A stretch of DNA of 34,127 bases from SZAS-103 sp964640525 (GTDB lineage Bacteria > Pseudomonadota > Gammaproteobacteria > Xanthomonadales > Xanthomonadaceae): contig CAZXGS010000036.1 of the NCBI GenBank assembly GCA_964640525.1, positions 1 through 34,127 on the forward strand, read 5' to 3'. Below the pieces are notes generated by a model, which did not search any database, had not been told where the DNA came from, and saw only the letters and a program-made list of their open reading frames with translations. Made by a program: the position numbers and the translations under genes. This document shows, one piece after another, positions 8,895 to 17,103 of the stretch. Each line of letters begins with the position of its first letter. The first letter of the stretch is position 1.

Positions 8895-9989
8895 TCAGCG
8901 CGCGAGGAGCGGAGCCAGGACGGGTTCGAGCAAGTCCTTGCGCCACCCCTGCAGCGCGCCCTGGCGCAGGCGTGGATCGAGCAAGGCTTCAAGAATCCGC
9001 CGCGAGGCGAGGGTGCCCGGGTCGATGCCCAGTTGCCCTGCCTGCGCGGCGACCGCGTCCTGCAGTTCACGCAGCCGCTGCCTATCCGTGCCTTCGGGCG
9101 CGCTTGCCAACGGCAGCTCGCGCTCGTCGTCGGCCAGCGGTTTGATCAGCAGCTCCCACAGCTCCTCACGCATCCGCCGCGGGGCGCCGGGCGTCGCATC
9201 GAGCAGTGCCTGGAAGGCTTGCGGGGTCGCTGGCGGTTTGCGCGCCAGGGTGAGCGCGAGGGCAGGGTCGAGCACCCAGCCCTTGGGCCGGTCGCTGGCA
9301 CGGGCGGCGGCTTCGCGCCAGCGCAGCAGTCGGCACAGCCGGGCCTGGGCGATGGCCGGCAGCCCCTGCGCGCCACGCACGGCCAGGTGTGGCCAGGGGT
9401 CCGGTGCGTCATCGGCAATCGTCGCTGCCAGGCGGGCTGCGTCCTGCGCGAGCCAGGGCTCGCGTCCAAGCGCCTGCAGGCGCTCCCGCAACGCGGCGTG
9501 GATCGCGTGCAGGTACAGCACGTCGTCGGCCGCGTAGTCCAGTTGCGCCGCGGACAGCGGTCGGCGCATCCAGTCCGAACGGGTCTGATCCTTGGGCAGG
9601 GTGATGCCGAGCAGGGTTTCCACCAGCTTCTGGTAACCCATGCCGGCGCCGACGCCACTCAAGGCAGCCGCGATCTGGGTGTCGAACAGCGGTGTGGGTA
9701 CCGCGTCGCAGGCATGCAACAGCGCCTGCAGATCCTCGCTGGCGCTGTGCATCAGCTTGAGCACCGCGGGATCCTGCAGCAGCGGGCGCAGCGCCCGGGC
9801 CATGCCCGGGGACGTGGGATCGACCAGCAGCGCGGTGTCCTGGCCCGGCGCAGCCAGTTGCACCAGCGCCAGTTGCGGCCACCAGGTGCGTTCGCGGATG
9901 AATTCGGTGTCCAGCGCGATGGCGTCGATGCCGCGCCAGCGCGCAAGGTGTTCGGCGAGGGATTCGGGGTCTGCGATCCAGAGATGCAT
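8895..9989 (-). CDS. rnd: Ribonuclease D
   Basis: RNase D is a 3'-5' exoribonuclease involved in tRNA 3'-end maturation. The 364-residue protein contains the DEDD exonuclease motifs: D27 and E29 in ALDTEF, D86 in SASEDLQAL and D156 in the YAADDV motif (Y152 to V157). C-terminal HRDC-type helical domains follow from about residue 205 (GLPAIAQARLCRLLRWREAAA and onward). Length is close to the E. coli enzyme (about 375). It is divergent from the lipoprotein gene at 10120, leaving a 130-base shared upstream region. Confidence 0.95.
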   Translation of the reverse strand: MHLWIADPESLAEHLARWRGIDAIALDTEFIRERTWWPQLALVQLAAPGQDTALLVDPTSPGMARALRPLLQDPAVLKLMHSASEDLQALLHACDAVPTPLFDTQIAAALSGVGAGMGYQKLVETLLGITLPKDQTRSDWMRRPLSAAQLDYAADDVLYLHAIHAALRERLQALGREPWLAQDAARLAATIADDAPDPWPHLAVRGAQGLPAIAQARLCRLLRWREAAARASDRPKGWVLDPALALTLARKPPATPQAFQALLDATPGAPRRMREELWELLIKPLADDERELPLASAPEGTDRQRLRELQDAVAAQAGQLGIDPGTLASRRILEALLDPRLRQGALQGWRKDLLEPVLAPLLAR

Positions 9990-10119
9990 TCGGCAATTCG
10001 GTGGTCGGGTTGCGGCAGCGGCGACGATACCCTACCTTGCGGCTGCCTCGATGGGGTATCGGCGTGCGACGAGCAGGCCGCCATCGTCGCATCCGAACGG
10101 CGACCGATCCTGGAGCGGC

Positions 10120-12066
10120 GTGGGCACACCGAAATGTCGCGTGTTGTGGATGCTGGCCATCGCCGCATTGGGCGGTTGCGGGCACTCTGCGCCTCCCTCC
10201 GCGCCGCATGCGGCGTCGACGGCGCCGGCATCGACGCCTGCACCTCCACCGGCAGCGCCCAATCGTGCGGCCTTGCTGGCGGCATTGGCCGCCGAGCCGG
10301 CCCCTGCGGCGGTGGACCTGGCCCGGCCCGCGTCCGAACCGTTGCCTGCAGTGGTTCCTGTGGCGCGCCGACGGATCGCCCGTGCGCTGCGCCTTGCCCA
10401 CCAGGCGCTGGCCGAAGGGCGGATCGACGAACGCCAGGCGAACCTGCTGGAGGTTGCCTCGCCGCGCGCATCGGCCGCCTCGTCGGGTGCTGCGACGCCT
10501 TCGGTCGAGGATGCGCTGGCGCTGTATCGCGGCGTGCTGGCGACCGCGCCCAAGGATGCCGTTGCCGCGCAGGGCATCGACGCGGTGGTGGCGGCGCTGA
10601 TCGCGCGGGCGCAATCCGCGCTGGATCGCGAGGACGTCCTGGATGCGCAGCGCGACGCCGGCAGGGCCGCCATGCTTCGTCCGCAAGACCCTGCGCTCGT
10701 GAAACTGCAGCCGGCACTGGCCACGGCGTGGAAGGTCGCCGGGCTCATCGAGCGCGGTCGCCGGCTGGAAAGCGTTGGTGCCTTCATTGCGCCACGCGTG
10801 GACAACGCCGCCAGCGCCTATCGGCATGCCTTGGCGCTGAACCCTTCCAGCGACGCCGCCAAGGCCGGACTGCAGCGCGTGGAGGCCGGCTTCCTCGCCC
10901 GCGCACTGGCCTTCGCCCATGCCGCCAACTATGACGACGCCCTGCGCCAGTTGGAGCAGGCAAGGCGGGTACAGGGCGGTTCGGCGCAGATCGCCGCGGC
11001 AAGTGCCAGCGTGGCGGAGATCCGCCAGCGCCATGCGCAGTTGCTGGCCGCGCAGGCCGACGTGGCACTGGATGCCGGCGACGCCGATCGCGCGGTACCG
11101 CTGCTGCGGCGGATTCGGCAGATTTTGCCGGGGTCACCGCTGATCGACAGAATCCGCACGCGCATCAACAACGTGCGGCTGTACGGTCGGCATCTGCCAG
11201 GGCAGGTCTTCACCGATGCGTTGTCTGCCGGAGGGCGTTCGCCGGAGATGGTGGTGATTCCGGTCGGACGCTTCGAGATGGGCTCGGACGAGGGCACGCC
11301 GGATCATCGCAGCGAGGAGGGGCCGCCGCGCGGGATCGCGTTCACCCATGGCTTTGCGATGTCGCGCACCGAGATCACGGTCGAACAATTCGGTCGGTTC
11401 GTGAAGGCCACCCGCTATCGCACCGATGCGGAGCGACGTGGCGACTCGATGGTGTACGTCGACACCCAGGGACGCCTGGTCGCACGCCCTGGCGTGAGTT
11501 GGCGCGACGATCACCTCGGCCGCCCTGCCGCAGCGCAGATGCCGGTGGTGCACGTGTCGTGGAACGATGCCCAGGCCTACACGATCTGGTTGTCGAGCCA
11601 GAGCGCCAGGCTGTATCGGTTGCCGACCGAAGCCGAGTTCGAGTACGGGCTGCGCGCCGGCAGCCAAACCGAATACCCGTGGCCGGGCAAGCGCCCGCCT
11701 CGCAACGTCGGCAACCTCGCCGGTGCCGACGCCTCTCCGGGCGGGCGCCACTGGGGCGACGCCTTCGCCGGCTACGCCGACGGTTATTGGGGTCCGGCGC
11801 CGGTGGGGAAGTTCGCGCCCAACGCCTTCGGGCTGTACGACATGGTCGGCAACGTCGCCGAGTGGGTGCAGGACTGCTGGCACGACAGCTACCGGCGCGC
11901 ACCCGACGATGCCAGTGCCTGGGTCAATCCCGGTTGCAAGCAGCGGGTCGTGCGCGGTGCGTCGTGGGCGAGCGCGCCCGCACAGGCACGCGCGGCCTGG
12001 CGGGGGCATGCCGATGCCACGGATGGCAGCGCGCGGGTCGGCTTCCGGGTGGTGCGGGAGTTGTAG
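10120..12066 (+). CDS. Lipoprotein with helical repeats and an FGE/SUMF1-like domain lacking catalytic cysteines
   Basis: The predicted 648-residue precursor begins at GTG 10120, in frame with a lipoprotein signal: K5/R7, a hydrophobic run, and lipobox L17-G18-G19-C20. A Pro/Ala linker (about 25-50) is followed by an Ala-rich helical, TPR-like region (about 70-340). A C-terminal formylglycine-generating-enzyme-like fold starts at E376 (EMVVIPVGRFEMGS) and includes LPTEAEFEYGLRAG, GLYDMVGNVAEWVQDCWHD and GFRVVREL. In true FGEs the RGGSFxC...C segment carries two catalytic cysteines. Here the equivalent RGASWASAPAQARA (from R612) has S618 and A623 at those places. It is therefore more likely a binding or structural domain than a sulfatase-activating enzyme. 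An in-frame ATG near 10050 is possible but lacks a ribosome site. The partner is unknown. Confidence 0.85.
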   Translation: MGTPKCRVLWMLAIAALGGCGHSAPPSAPHAASTAPASTPAPPPAAPNRAALLAALAAEPAPAAVDLARPASEPLPAVVPVARRRIARALRLAHQALAEGRIDERQANLLEVASPRASAASSGAATPSVEDALALYRGVLATAPKDAVAAQGIDAVVAALIARAQSALDREDVLDAQRDAGRAAMLRPQDPALVKLQPALATAWKVAGLIERGRRLESVGAFIAPRVDNAASAYRHALALNPSSDAAKAGLQRVEAGFLARALAFAHAANYDDALRQLEQARRVQGGSAQIAAASASVAEIRQRHAQLLAAQADVALDAGDADRAVPLLRRIRQILPGSPLIDRIRTRINNVRLYGRHLPGQVFTDALSAGGRSPEMVVIPVGRFEMGSDEGTPDHRSEEGPPRGIAFTHGFAMSRTEITVEQFGRFVKATRYRTDAERRGDSMVYVDTQGRLVARPGVSWRDDHLGRPAAAQMPVVHVSWNDAQAYTIWLSSQSARLYRLPTEAEFEYGLRAGSQTEYPWPGKRPPRNVGNLAGADASPGGRHWGDAFAGYADGYWGPAPVGKFAPNAFGLYDMVGNVAEWVQDCWHDSYRRAPDDASAWVNPGCKQRVVRGASWASAPAQARAAWRGHADATDGSARVGFRVVREL

Positions 12067-12086
12067 GCGAGGACCGCAGTCCGGCG

Positions 12087-12827
12087 TCAGGAACTCATGA
12101 ACAACCCGCCGTTCACCGGGATGTTGGCACCGGTGATGAAGCCGGCGTCCTCGGCGGCGAGGAAGCCGACAGTGCGCGCGATTTCCGAAGGCTTGCCCAG
12201 ACGCCCGACCGGCACCGAGGCAATGATCTTGTTGCGCACGTCCTCCGGCACCGCCATCACCAGCGCGGTCTCGCAGTAGCCCGGCGAGATCGAGTTGACG
12301 GTCACGCCCTTGCTCGCGACCTCGCGCGCCATCGCCATGGTGAAACCGTGCATCCCGGCCTTGGCTGCCGAGTAGTTGGTCTGCCCGAACTGGCCGGTCT
12401 GCCCGTTCACCGAGCTGATGTTGATGATCCGCCCGTAGCCGCGCGCCAGCATGCCGTCCACCGCATTGCGGCACATGTTGAACACGCCGTCCAGGTTGAT
12501 CCGCAGCACGTCGTTCCACTGCGAGCGTTCCATCTTGCGCAAGGTGCCGTCGCGGGTGATGCCGGCGGCGTTGACGAGGATGTCCACGGCGCCATGCTCG
12601 GCTTCGACCGTCTTCACCACGTCGGCGCAGGAATCGAAGTCGCTCACATCGCCAGGCACGAAGTGGATGTCCAGGCCTTCCACATCCTTGACGAACGAGG
12701 CCACACGTTCAGTGCGGGCGGCCAGGTCGGTTGCCACCACGGTATTGCCCGCCTTGGCGAGCTGCTTACAAATTTCCGTGCCCAGACCGCCGATGCCGCC
12801 GGTCACCAGTGCTACGCGCTTTTTCAT
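12087..12827 (-). CDS. phbB: Acetoacetyl-CoA reductase (PhbB/PhaB)
   Basis: PhbB reduces acetoacetyl-CoA to (R)-3-hydroxybutyryl-CoA with NADPH, the monomer-supplying step of polyhydroxybutyrate synthesis. The 246-residue short-chain dehydrogenase has the nucleotide motif TGGIGGLG (9-16), NAAGIT, and the catalytic set S139, Y152 and K156. The segment ISSVNGQTGQFGQTNYSAAK and GFTMAMAREVASKGVTVN are characteristic of PhaB rather than FabG. The start MKKRVALVTGG at 12827 is preceded by GGAGG eleven bases upstream; the in-frame extension to 12926 has no support. phaR is immediately upstream. No PHA synthase or thiolase lies in the window. It converges with the lipoprotein gene across 20 bases. 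Confidence 0.93.
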   Translation of the reverse strand: MKKRVALVTGGIGGLGTEICKQLAKAGNTVVATDLAARTERVASFVKDVEGLDIHFVPGDVSDFDSCADVVKTVEAEHGAVDILVNAAGITRDGTLRKMERSQWNDVLRINLDGVFNMCRNAVDGMLARGYGRIINISSVNGQTGQFGQTNYSAAKAGMHGFTMAMAREVASKGVTVNSISPGYCETALVMAVPEDVRNKIIASVPVGRLGKPSEIARTVGFLAAEDAGFITGANIPVNGGLFMSS

Positions 12828-12947
12828 GGGATGAACTGCCTCCGGGCTGGGTTGCGTGGCGTGGCCGTTGAGTGTTGCGGCGCACAAAACCTGCCGAAGA
12901 TTAGTCCCGGCGCAAGACCGCGTCAATGTGCCCGCGGGCAGATCGGA

Positions 12948-13442
12948 TCAGCGCGTGCGTGTCTTGTGACCGCTGCCCGGTTTTGGCGGCTCGGCGGCGT
13001 TGCCCATGGTGCCGAGCAGCCCCTGCTGGAAGGACTTCCACAGGTCCATGTTGCGCTCGGTGAGCTGGTTGAGCATGCTCCACGGCGTTTGCCCGATCAG
13101 GCTGTTGAGCTGGCTGCGGAACTGCTGCTGCTGCTCGATGAACATCTGCATGCTGCGCTCGAGATAGCTGCCCATGAAGCCCTGCAACGAGTCGCCATAG
13201 AAGCGGATGATCTGGCTGAGCAGCTCGGTGGACAGCATCGGCTGGCCGTCGTCCTCGTGCTCGGAGATGATCTGCAGCAGCACCGCGCGGGTGAGGTCGT
13301 CGCCGGTCTTGGCGTCGCGCACCTCGAAGGTCTCGTTGTCCACGATCAGCTGGCGGACATCCTCCAGCGTGATGTAGCTGGAGATCTCGGTGTCGTACAG
13401 ACGCCGGTTCGGGTACTTCTTGATGATGCGGACCTGGGCCAT
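12948..13442 (-). CDS. phaR: Polyhydroxyalkanoate synthesis regulator PhaR
   Basis: PhaR is a DNA-binding repressor that also senses PHA granules and controls phasin and its own expression in characterised bacteria. The 164-residue product starts MAQVRIIKKYPNRRLYDTE, the hallmark of the PHB accumulation regulator N-terminal domain (about residues 4-63). The accumulation-regulator domain follows (LLQIISEHEDD, LSTELLSQIIRFYGDSLQGFMGSYLE written in two parts), then a Gln-rich helical tail (EQQQQFRSQLNSL) and a basic end. The start at 13442 has GGAAG nine bases upstream; the very long in-frame extension through the kinase region is artefact. A PhaR-box-like sequence lies at 13466-13476, in its own upstream region, suggesting autoregulation. 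Confidence 0.94.
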   Translation of the reverse strand: MAQVRIIKKYPNRRLYDTEISSYITLEDVRQLIVDNETFEVRDAKTGDDLTRAVLLQIISEHEDDGQPMLSTELLSQIIRFYGDSLQGFMGSYLERSMQMFIEQQQQFRSQLNSLIGQTPWSMLNQLTERNMDLWKSFQQGLLGTMGNAAEPPKPGSGHKTRTR

Positions 13443-13465
13443 CGTGATCGGCTTCCATGGCTTTG

Positions 13466-13476
13466 CTGCACAGCAG
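13466..13476. promoter_or_regulatory. Candidate PhaR operator (CTGC-N3-GCAG)
   Basis: CTGCACAGCAG is an exact match to the TGC-rich CTGC-N3/4-GCAG pattern described for Paracoccus PhaR. It lies 24-34 bases before the phaR start codon, where bound protein could block transcription or elongation. The neighbouring bases are also rich in TGC/GCA (to about 13496). The eight specified bases are GC-rich and could occur by chance in this genome, so this is a prediction. Confidence 0.5.
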
Positions 13477-13591
13477 CGGATGCAGCATGGCGCAGCATCG
13501 TGGCGGTTGCAAGCTGCCGCGGACGGGTGACAGCGAGGCCGCGGTGCGCCGGCTGCGCGTGGGCAGGGGCCTGGAGGCGTGGCGCGGAGGG

Positions 13592-14665
13592 TCAGCCGCG
13601 ATGGGCCGTCGTCGGCTTCGACGCCGCCAGCGGCAGGGTCAGCACCACCACGTAGCGGCCGTCCTCCATCCGCGTGTGCAGGCGGTCTCGGTGCAGCGGG
13701 TCCAGCGCACGCACGCGCTCGCGCACCGAGGCCAGCCCGACCCGATGCCCATCCACGCCCGCCGCCTGGTCCGGTGGCACGTCGTTGCGGACGGTGATGC
13801 TCAGCTCGCCGGCTTGCGCCTGCAACCGGATGTCCACCTGGCCACCGTGCGCGCAAGGTTCGATGCCGTGGCGGATGGCATTCTCGACCAGTGGCTGGAT
13901 CGAAAGTGCCGGGATCGGCACGTCCGGCAAACCGTCCGGCACGTCCCAGCGAATCCGCAGGCGTTCGCCGAAGCGCAGGGACTCGATTTCGAGGTAGCGT
14001 CGCGCCAGCGCCAATTCTTCGGCCAGCGGGATCACCCGCGGGCCGGCGAGGGCGGCGCGGAACAGGTCGGCCAGGTCGAGCAGGACGCGTTCGGCTTCCT
14101 CGGGTCGGGCGTGCACCAGGGCCGCGCCGGTGTTGAGCGTGTTGAACAGGAAATGCGGCTGGATCCGGGCCTGCAGGGCTTCCAGCTCCGATTGCTTGGC
14201 TTGCAGTGCCATCTGCCGGGCATGCCAGTAATTCTGGAATGCCGCCAGCGCCAGCAGGCCGACGGTCAGGGCCAGCCCGGTCAGGCGAAGGATGAATCCG
14301 GGATCGGTGCGCTCCGGCCAGGGGTAACCGGTGCGGAGGACGAAACTGGCGGCCGTGCCCACGATCCAGGTATTGGCCAGCAGCAAGGCCAGTGACAGCC
14401 AGGCAATCGTCGGCGGGCGCCAGCGCGCCAGCCGTCGTCGTGCCAGATAGAGGCAGCCGACGGTGAGCACGGTGATCCACTGGATCACCAGCGAGGCCAG
14501 TCCGAAATACATCCAGCGGTCGCCGCCGGCGTACGGCGCAAGTGCCAGCACCAGCGCCAGGCCCTCGCCTGCCAGCACGATCGAGATCAGCGCGGGGGCC
14601 TGCCAGAGCGCATCCAGAGGGTGGGTCGGGGCGGGCAGGGGACGTGCCGGGGGCATGGCCGCCAT
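13592..14665 (-). CDS. LytS/AlgZ(FimS)-type membrane sensor histidine kinase
   Basis: The predicted 357-residue protein has four hydrophobic helices (about 23-44, 52-74, 85-110 and 123-143). A coiled linker leads to the His_kinase-family phosphoacceptor motif RIQPHFLFNTLN, with H171. The ATP-binding part includes SIQPLVENAIRHGIEP with N262 and a C-terminal VGLASVRERVRAL box. This is the architecture of LytS, YehU and Pseudomonas AlgZ/FimS, which normally signal to LytTR-type response regulators. No such regulator is in the window. The start at 14665 (MAAMPPARP) has AAGG upstream and gives the family length; the in-frame extension to 14887 is not convincing. The gene is divergent from the minor-pilin operon, 308 bases away. 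Confidence 0.88.
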   Translation of the reverse strand: MAAMPPARPLPAPTHPLDALWQAPALISIVLAGEGLALVLALAPYAGGDRWMYFGLASLVIQWITVLTVGCLYLARRRLARWRPPTIAWLSLALLLANTWIVGTAASFVLRTGYPWPERTDPGFILRLTGLALTVGLLALAAFQNYWHARQMALQAKQSELEALQARIQPHFLFNTLNTGAALVHARPEEAERVLLDLADLFRAALAGPRVIPLAEELALARRYLEIESLRFGERLRIRWDVPDGLPDVPIPALSIQPLVENAIRHGIEPCAHGGQVDIRLQAQAGELSITVRNDVPPDQAAGVDGHRVGLASVRERVRALDPLHRDRLHTRMEDGRYVVVLTLPLAASKPTTAHRG

Positions 14666-14973
14666 GATGCCTTGCCGTGGCGAGGTGGCGCCATTCGCCT
14701 TGCCGACCGCGGGCGGGTTGAGCAGGGTGACCGCGCGCGCCCGCCCTGCGCTGACGGGACGTTCGCTGAAGGCGGCCGGTAGCGGAGATGGCGGCTCCGG
14801 CGCAGGCGCTGGCGTGATCGACGCTGACGCGCAATACTCCGCGGCTGGGGCGTGGGATGGCGTTGTCCGGCAACTCGGGCCGTACATGCCCCGGATCGTT
14901 CCGCTGGTCGGTCGGCGCTTGCCAGGCCGCCGACTCGAATCCTACTGTTGCCGCGACCCGTCGGAGGGCTACC
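14666..14973. other. Divergent intergenic region between kinase and pilin operon
   Basis: This region separates the FimS-like kinase (-) from fimU (+) and must hold at least the pilin-operon control signals. A weak sigma-70-like promoter candidate for the operon is at 14919-14948 and a strong ribosome site at 14963-14968. The core CGTTCG found in AlgR-type sites occurs at 14760-14765, but six bases are too few to call a site. No gene is recognisable here. Confidence 0.5.
14919..14948 (+). promoter_or_regulatory. Weak promoter candidate for the minor-pilin operon
   Basis: TTGCCA (14919-14924) and TACTGT (14943-14948) are separated by 18 bases, which would start transcription near 14955, shortly before the fimU ribosome site. 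Each hexamer is only a partial sigma-70 match, so activator-dependent transcription or a different sigma factor remains possible. Confidence 0.3.
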
Positions 14974-15636
14974 GTGTCTTTGCCATCGAACCAGATGTCA
15001 AGTCGAGTGCCACCGCGGCACCAGGCGATGCAGGGCTTCACGCTCATCGAGTTGATGTTCACCGTGCTGGTGGGTGCCCTCCTGCTGGCGCTGGCGGTGC
15101 CGAGCTTCGATGCAGCCATGAACTCCGGGCGCGTCAGCGGCCAGGCCAACGAACTGGTCGCCACCCTGCAACTGGCGCGGATGGAAGCGATCCGCCGCAA
15201 CGCGAGGGTGGTGGTGTGCCCGAGCGTCAACGGCACCAGTTGTGCCGGCGCCACCGCCAACTGGACCGGCTGGGTGGCGTTCGTCGATGACGGCGGCTTC
15301 AGTCAGAACTGGGCCGCAGGCGTTGCCTCCAACGCCAACAATGGCACGGTCAATGCCAACGAGACGGTGCTGCGGTCGGGTCTGGTTCCAGGCAACGTCA
15401 CCGTGACCGCCAGCGCTGCCGTCGCGGGCGTCACCGGTGGCGCGATCATCTTCCGCCCGGACGGGTTGGCGCGTGACAACGCCGGCGCACTGCTCAACGG
15501 GCGGCTTGGCGTGTGCGTGGCGACCACGCACCCGCAGGAAAACGCGCGCAACGTGATGATCAACAGCGGCGGCCGGTTCGCCGTGGAGCGCGCGGTCAAT
15601 GCGACCTGCGCGGCGCCGAACGACACCAACACCTGA
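14974..15636 (+). CDS. fimU: Type IV minor pilin, FimU/FimT (GspH) family
   Basis: This is a minor pseudopilin of the type IV pilus priming/tip complex. The GTG start at 14974 has a strong GGAGGG five bases upstream and gives 220 residues. The 21-residue leader ends at G21, and the mature protein begins FTLIELM, with the conserved Glu at position 5 (E26) and a hydrophobic helix to about residue 44. The GspH-like globular part follows, with cysteines in VVVCPSVNGTSC and near the C terminus. Prepilin peptidase should cut after G21. It heads the fimU-pilV-pilW-pilX-pilY1-pilE operon. FimT and FimU are hard to separate by sequence; the position at the operon head favours FimU. Confidence 0.9.
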   Translation: MSLPSNQMSSRVPPRHQAMQGFTLIELMFTVLVGALLLALAVPSFDAAMNSGRVSGQANELVATLQLARMEAIRRNARVVVCPSVNGTSCAGATANWTGWVAFVDDGGFSQNWAAGVASNANNGTVNANETVLRSGLVPGNVTVTASAAVAGVTGGAIIFRPDGLARDNAGALLNGRLGVCVATTHPQENARNVMINSGGRFAVERAVNATCAAPNDTNT

Positions 15637-15652
15637 TGCCGCGAGGCCGCGC

Positions 15653-16099
15653 ATGAACAGCCAACCCTCATTCCCGTCCGGCTCGAAGGTCGCGCAACGC
15701 GGCATGTCCTTGCTGGAAGTCCTGATCGCGGTGCTGATCCTGGGCATCGGCGTTCTCGGTATCGCCGCCATGCAGGCCTATGCGCTGCGCAACAGCCAGA
15801 GCTCGATGCAGCAGAGCCAGGCGGTGATCGCATCCAGCTCGATCCTCGACTCGGTTCGCGCCAATCCCACGGGTACCTACAACCTCACGATGGCATGCAC
15901 GCCACCGTCGGCCGGTGCCACGGTGGCCAGCAATGACCTGCACGACTGGATCACCGGTCTGCAGACCTCGATCGGCCCCAGTGCCTGCGGCTCGATCGCC
16001 TGCAACGGCAACGTCTGCACGGTGAACGTGCAGTGGACCGATAGCGCCGATTCGGCGCAGCCGACCCAGACCGTCGTCATGCAGAGTCGCATCCAATGA
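15653..16099 (+). CDS. pilV: Type IV pilus minor pilin PilV
   Basis: The 148-residue prepilin has a 17-residue leader ending QRG, followed by mature MSLLEVLIAVLILGIGVLG with Glu at position 5 (E22). The short length, the SLLEVLIA start and the location between fimU and pilW match PilV (GspI-like). It belongs to the minor-pilin complex that primes pilus assembly and displays PilY1. ATG 15653 has GAGG seven bases upstream; longer in-frame starts overlap fimU without support. The stop overlaps the pilW start in an ATGA junction (16096-16099), so translation is probably coupled. Cysteine pairs in the C-terminal half (SACGSIACNGNVC) may form disulfides. Confidence 0.92.
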   Translation: MNSQPSFPSGSKVAQRGMSLLEVLIAVLILGIGVLGIAAMQAYALRNSQSSMQQSQAVIASSSILDSVRANPTGTYNLTMACTPPSAGATVASNDLHDWITGLQTSIGPSACGSIACNGNVCTVNVQWTDSADSAQPTQTVVMQSRIQ

Positions 16100-17103
16100 A
16101 CACAATCGCCGCTCCCACCGCCCGCATCGGGCGAAATCTCCAGGCCGGTCTGAGCCTGATCGAGCTGATGGTTGCGATGCTGCTCGGGTTGCTGGTCGCC
16201 GGCAGCGCGGTGGCGATTTTCGCTTCCAATCGCAACGCCTATTCGGCCACCGAAAGCATGGGCCGGATCCAGGAAAACGCCCGCCTGGCCTATGAGCTGA
16301 TGGCGCGCGACCTGCGCGAGGCCGGTGGCACGCCGTGCGCGCGCAACGTGCCGATGGCCAACGTCACCAGCGGCACCAACTGGTGGCAGTCGTGGGGAAA
16401 CGGCAGCTTGACCGGTTACGACGTGGGGTCTGCGGCGCCAACCGGCGCGCCGGCCAACATGACCACCAAAGGGGACGCCGTGGTCGCACTGGAGGCAGAC
16501 GACAGTCCGATGTCGGTGGTCTCCCACAACAATTCCGGTGGCAGTTTCAAGCTCAACGTCGCGCCTGGTGCGATCAGCCCGAGGGACCTGGTGGTGGTAT
16601 GCGATTTCCGCCAGGGCAGCATGTTCCAGGTCGCCGCCGGTGGCGTGAACATGGCGACCCATACGGTCAGCTATTCGCAGAGCGGGCTGAACTGCACAAA
16701 GGACCTGACCTATCCGGTCACCTGCGGGTCCGGCAAGCCCGGCGTGCTTTACGGCAATACCGCCATGCTTGGCCGCCTGCGGGCGGTGGCGTGGTACATC
16801 CGTGACAATGGCCACGGTGGCACCTCGCTGTATCAATCGCAGCTGGGCAGCAACGGCGTGGTTGCCGATCAGGAGATCGTCGAGGGCGTCACCGGCATGC
16901 AGGTGCGCTACCTGGTCGGCGGCGGGACCGCCTACGTCACCGCTGGGGCGGTCGGCGCGGCCAACTGGGCGAATGTCACCGCGGTGCGCGTCACCCTGAC
17001 CATGCAGGGTGGTCTGAGTCAGGAGCACACCTCCACCACCGGTTTCGGCGCGCTCTCGCGCACCCTGGTGCAGACCATCTCCCTCCGGAACCACCAGTCA
17101 TGA
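16096..17103 (+). CDS. pilW: Type IV pilus minor pilin PilW
   Basis: PilW is a large GspJ-like minor pilin, here 335 residues. The leader ends at G18, and the mature N terminus is LSLIELMVAMLLGLLVAGS with Glu at position 5 (E23). NRNAYSATESMGRIQENARLA followed by YELMARDLREAGG is a very typical PilW stretch. It probably forms part of the FimU-PilV-PilW-PilX complex at the pilus tip. Both ends overlap neighbours by four bases (ATGA at 16096 and at 17100), indicating strict co-expression. No damage is seen. Confidence 0.93.
   Translation: MNTIAAPTARIGRNLQAGLSLIELMVAMLLGLLVAGSAVAIFASNRNAYSATESMGRIQENARLAYELMARDLREAGGTPCARNVPMANVTSGTNWWQSWGNGSLTGYDVGSAAPTGAPANMTTKGDAVVALEADDSPMSVVSHNNSGGSFKLNVAPGAISPRDLVVVCDFRQGSMFQVAAGGVNMATHTVSYSQSGLNCTKDLTYPVTCGSGKPGVLYGNTAMLGRLRAVAWYIRDNGHGGTSLYQSQLGSNGVVADQEIVEGVTGMQVRYLVGGGTAYVTAGAVGAANWANVTAVRVTLTMQGGLSQEHTSTTGFGALSRTLVQTISLRNHQS

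Noticed and set aside
7122..10934. A 1270-codon open frame on the plus strand
   Set aside because: It runs antisense to gltX and rnd, has no family motifs and ends inside the lipoprotein gene; typical GC-rich shadow frame.
12072..12082. GGAC-CGCA-GTCC hairpin between the lipoprotein and phbB genes as a bidirectional terminator
   Set aside because: Four base pairs and no T-run; too weak to call.
11134..12519. A 461-codon minus-strand open frame across the lipoprotein and phbB
   Set aside because: It overlaps two well-supported genes and has no family features.
14760..14765. CGTTCG as an AlgR-type binding site before the pilin operon
   Set aside because: Only the six-base core matches; too short to separate from chance in GC-rich DNA.
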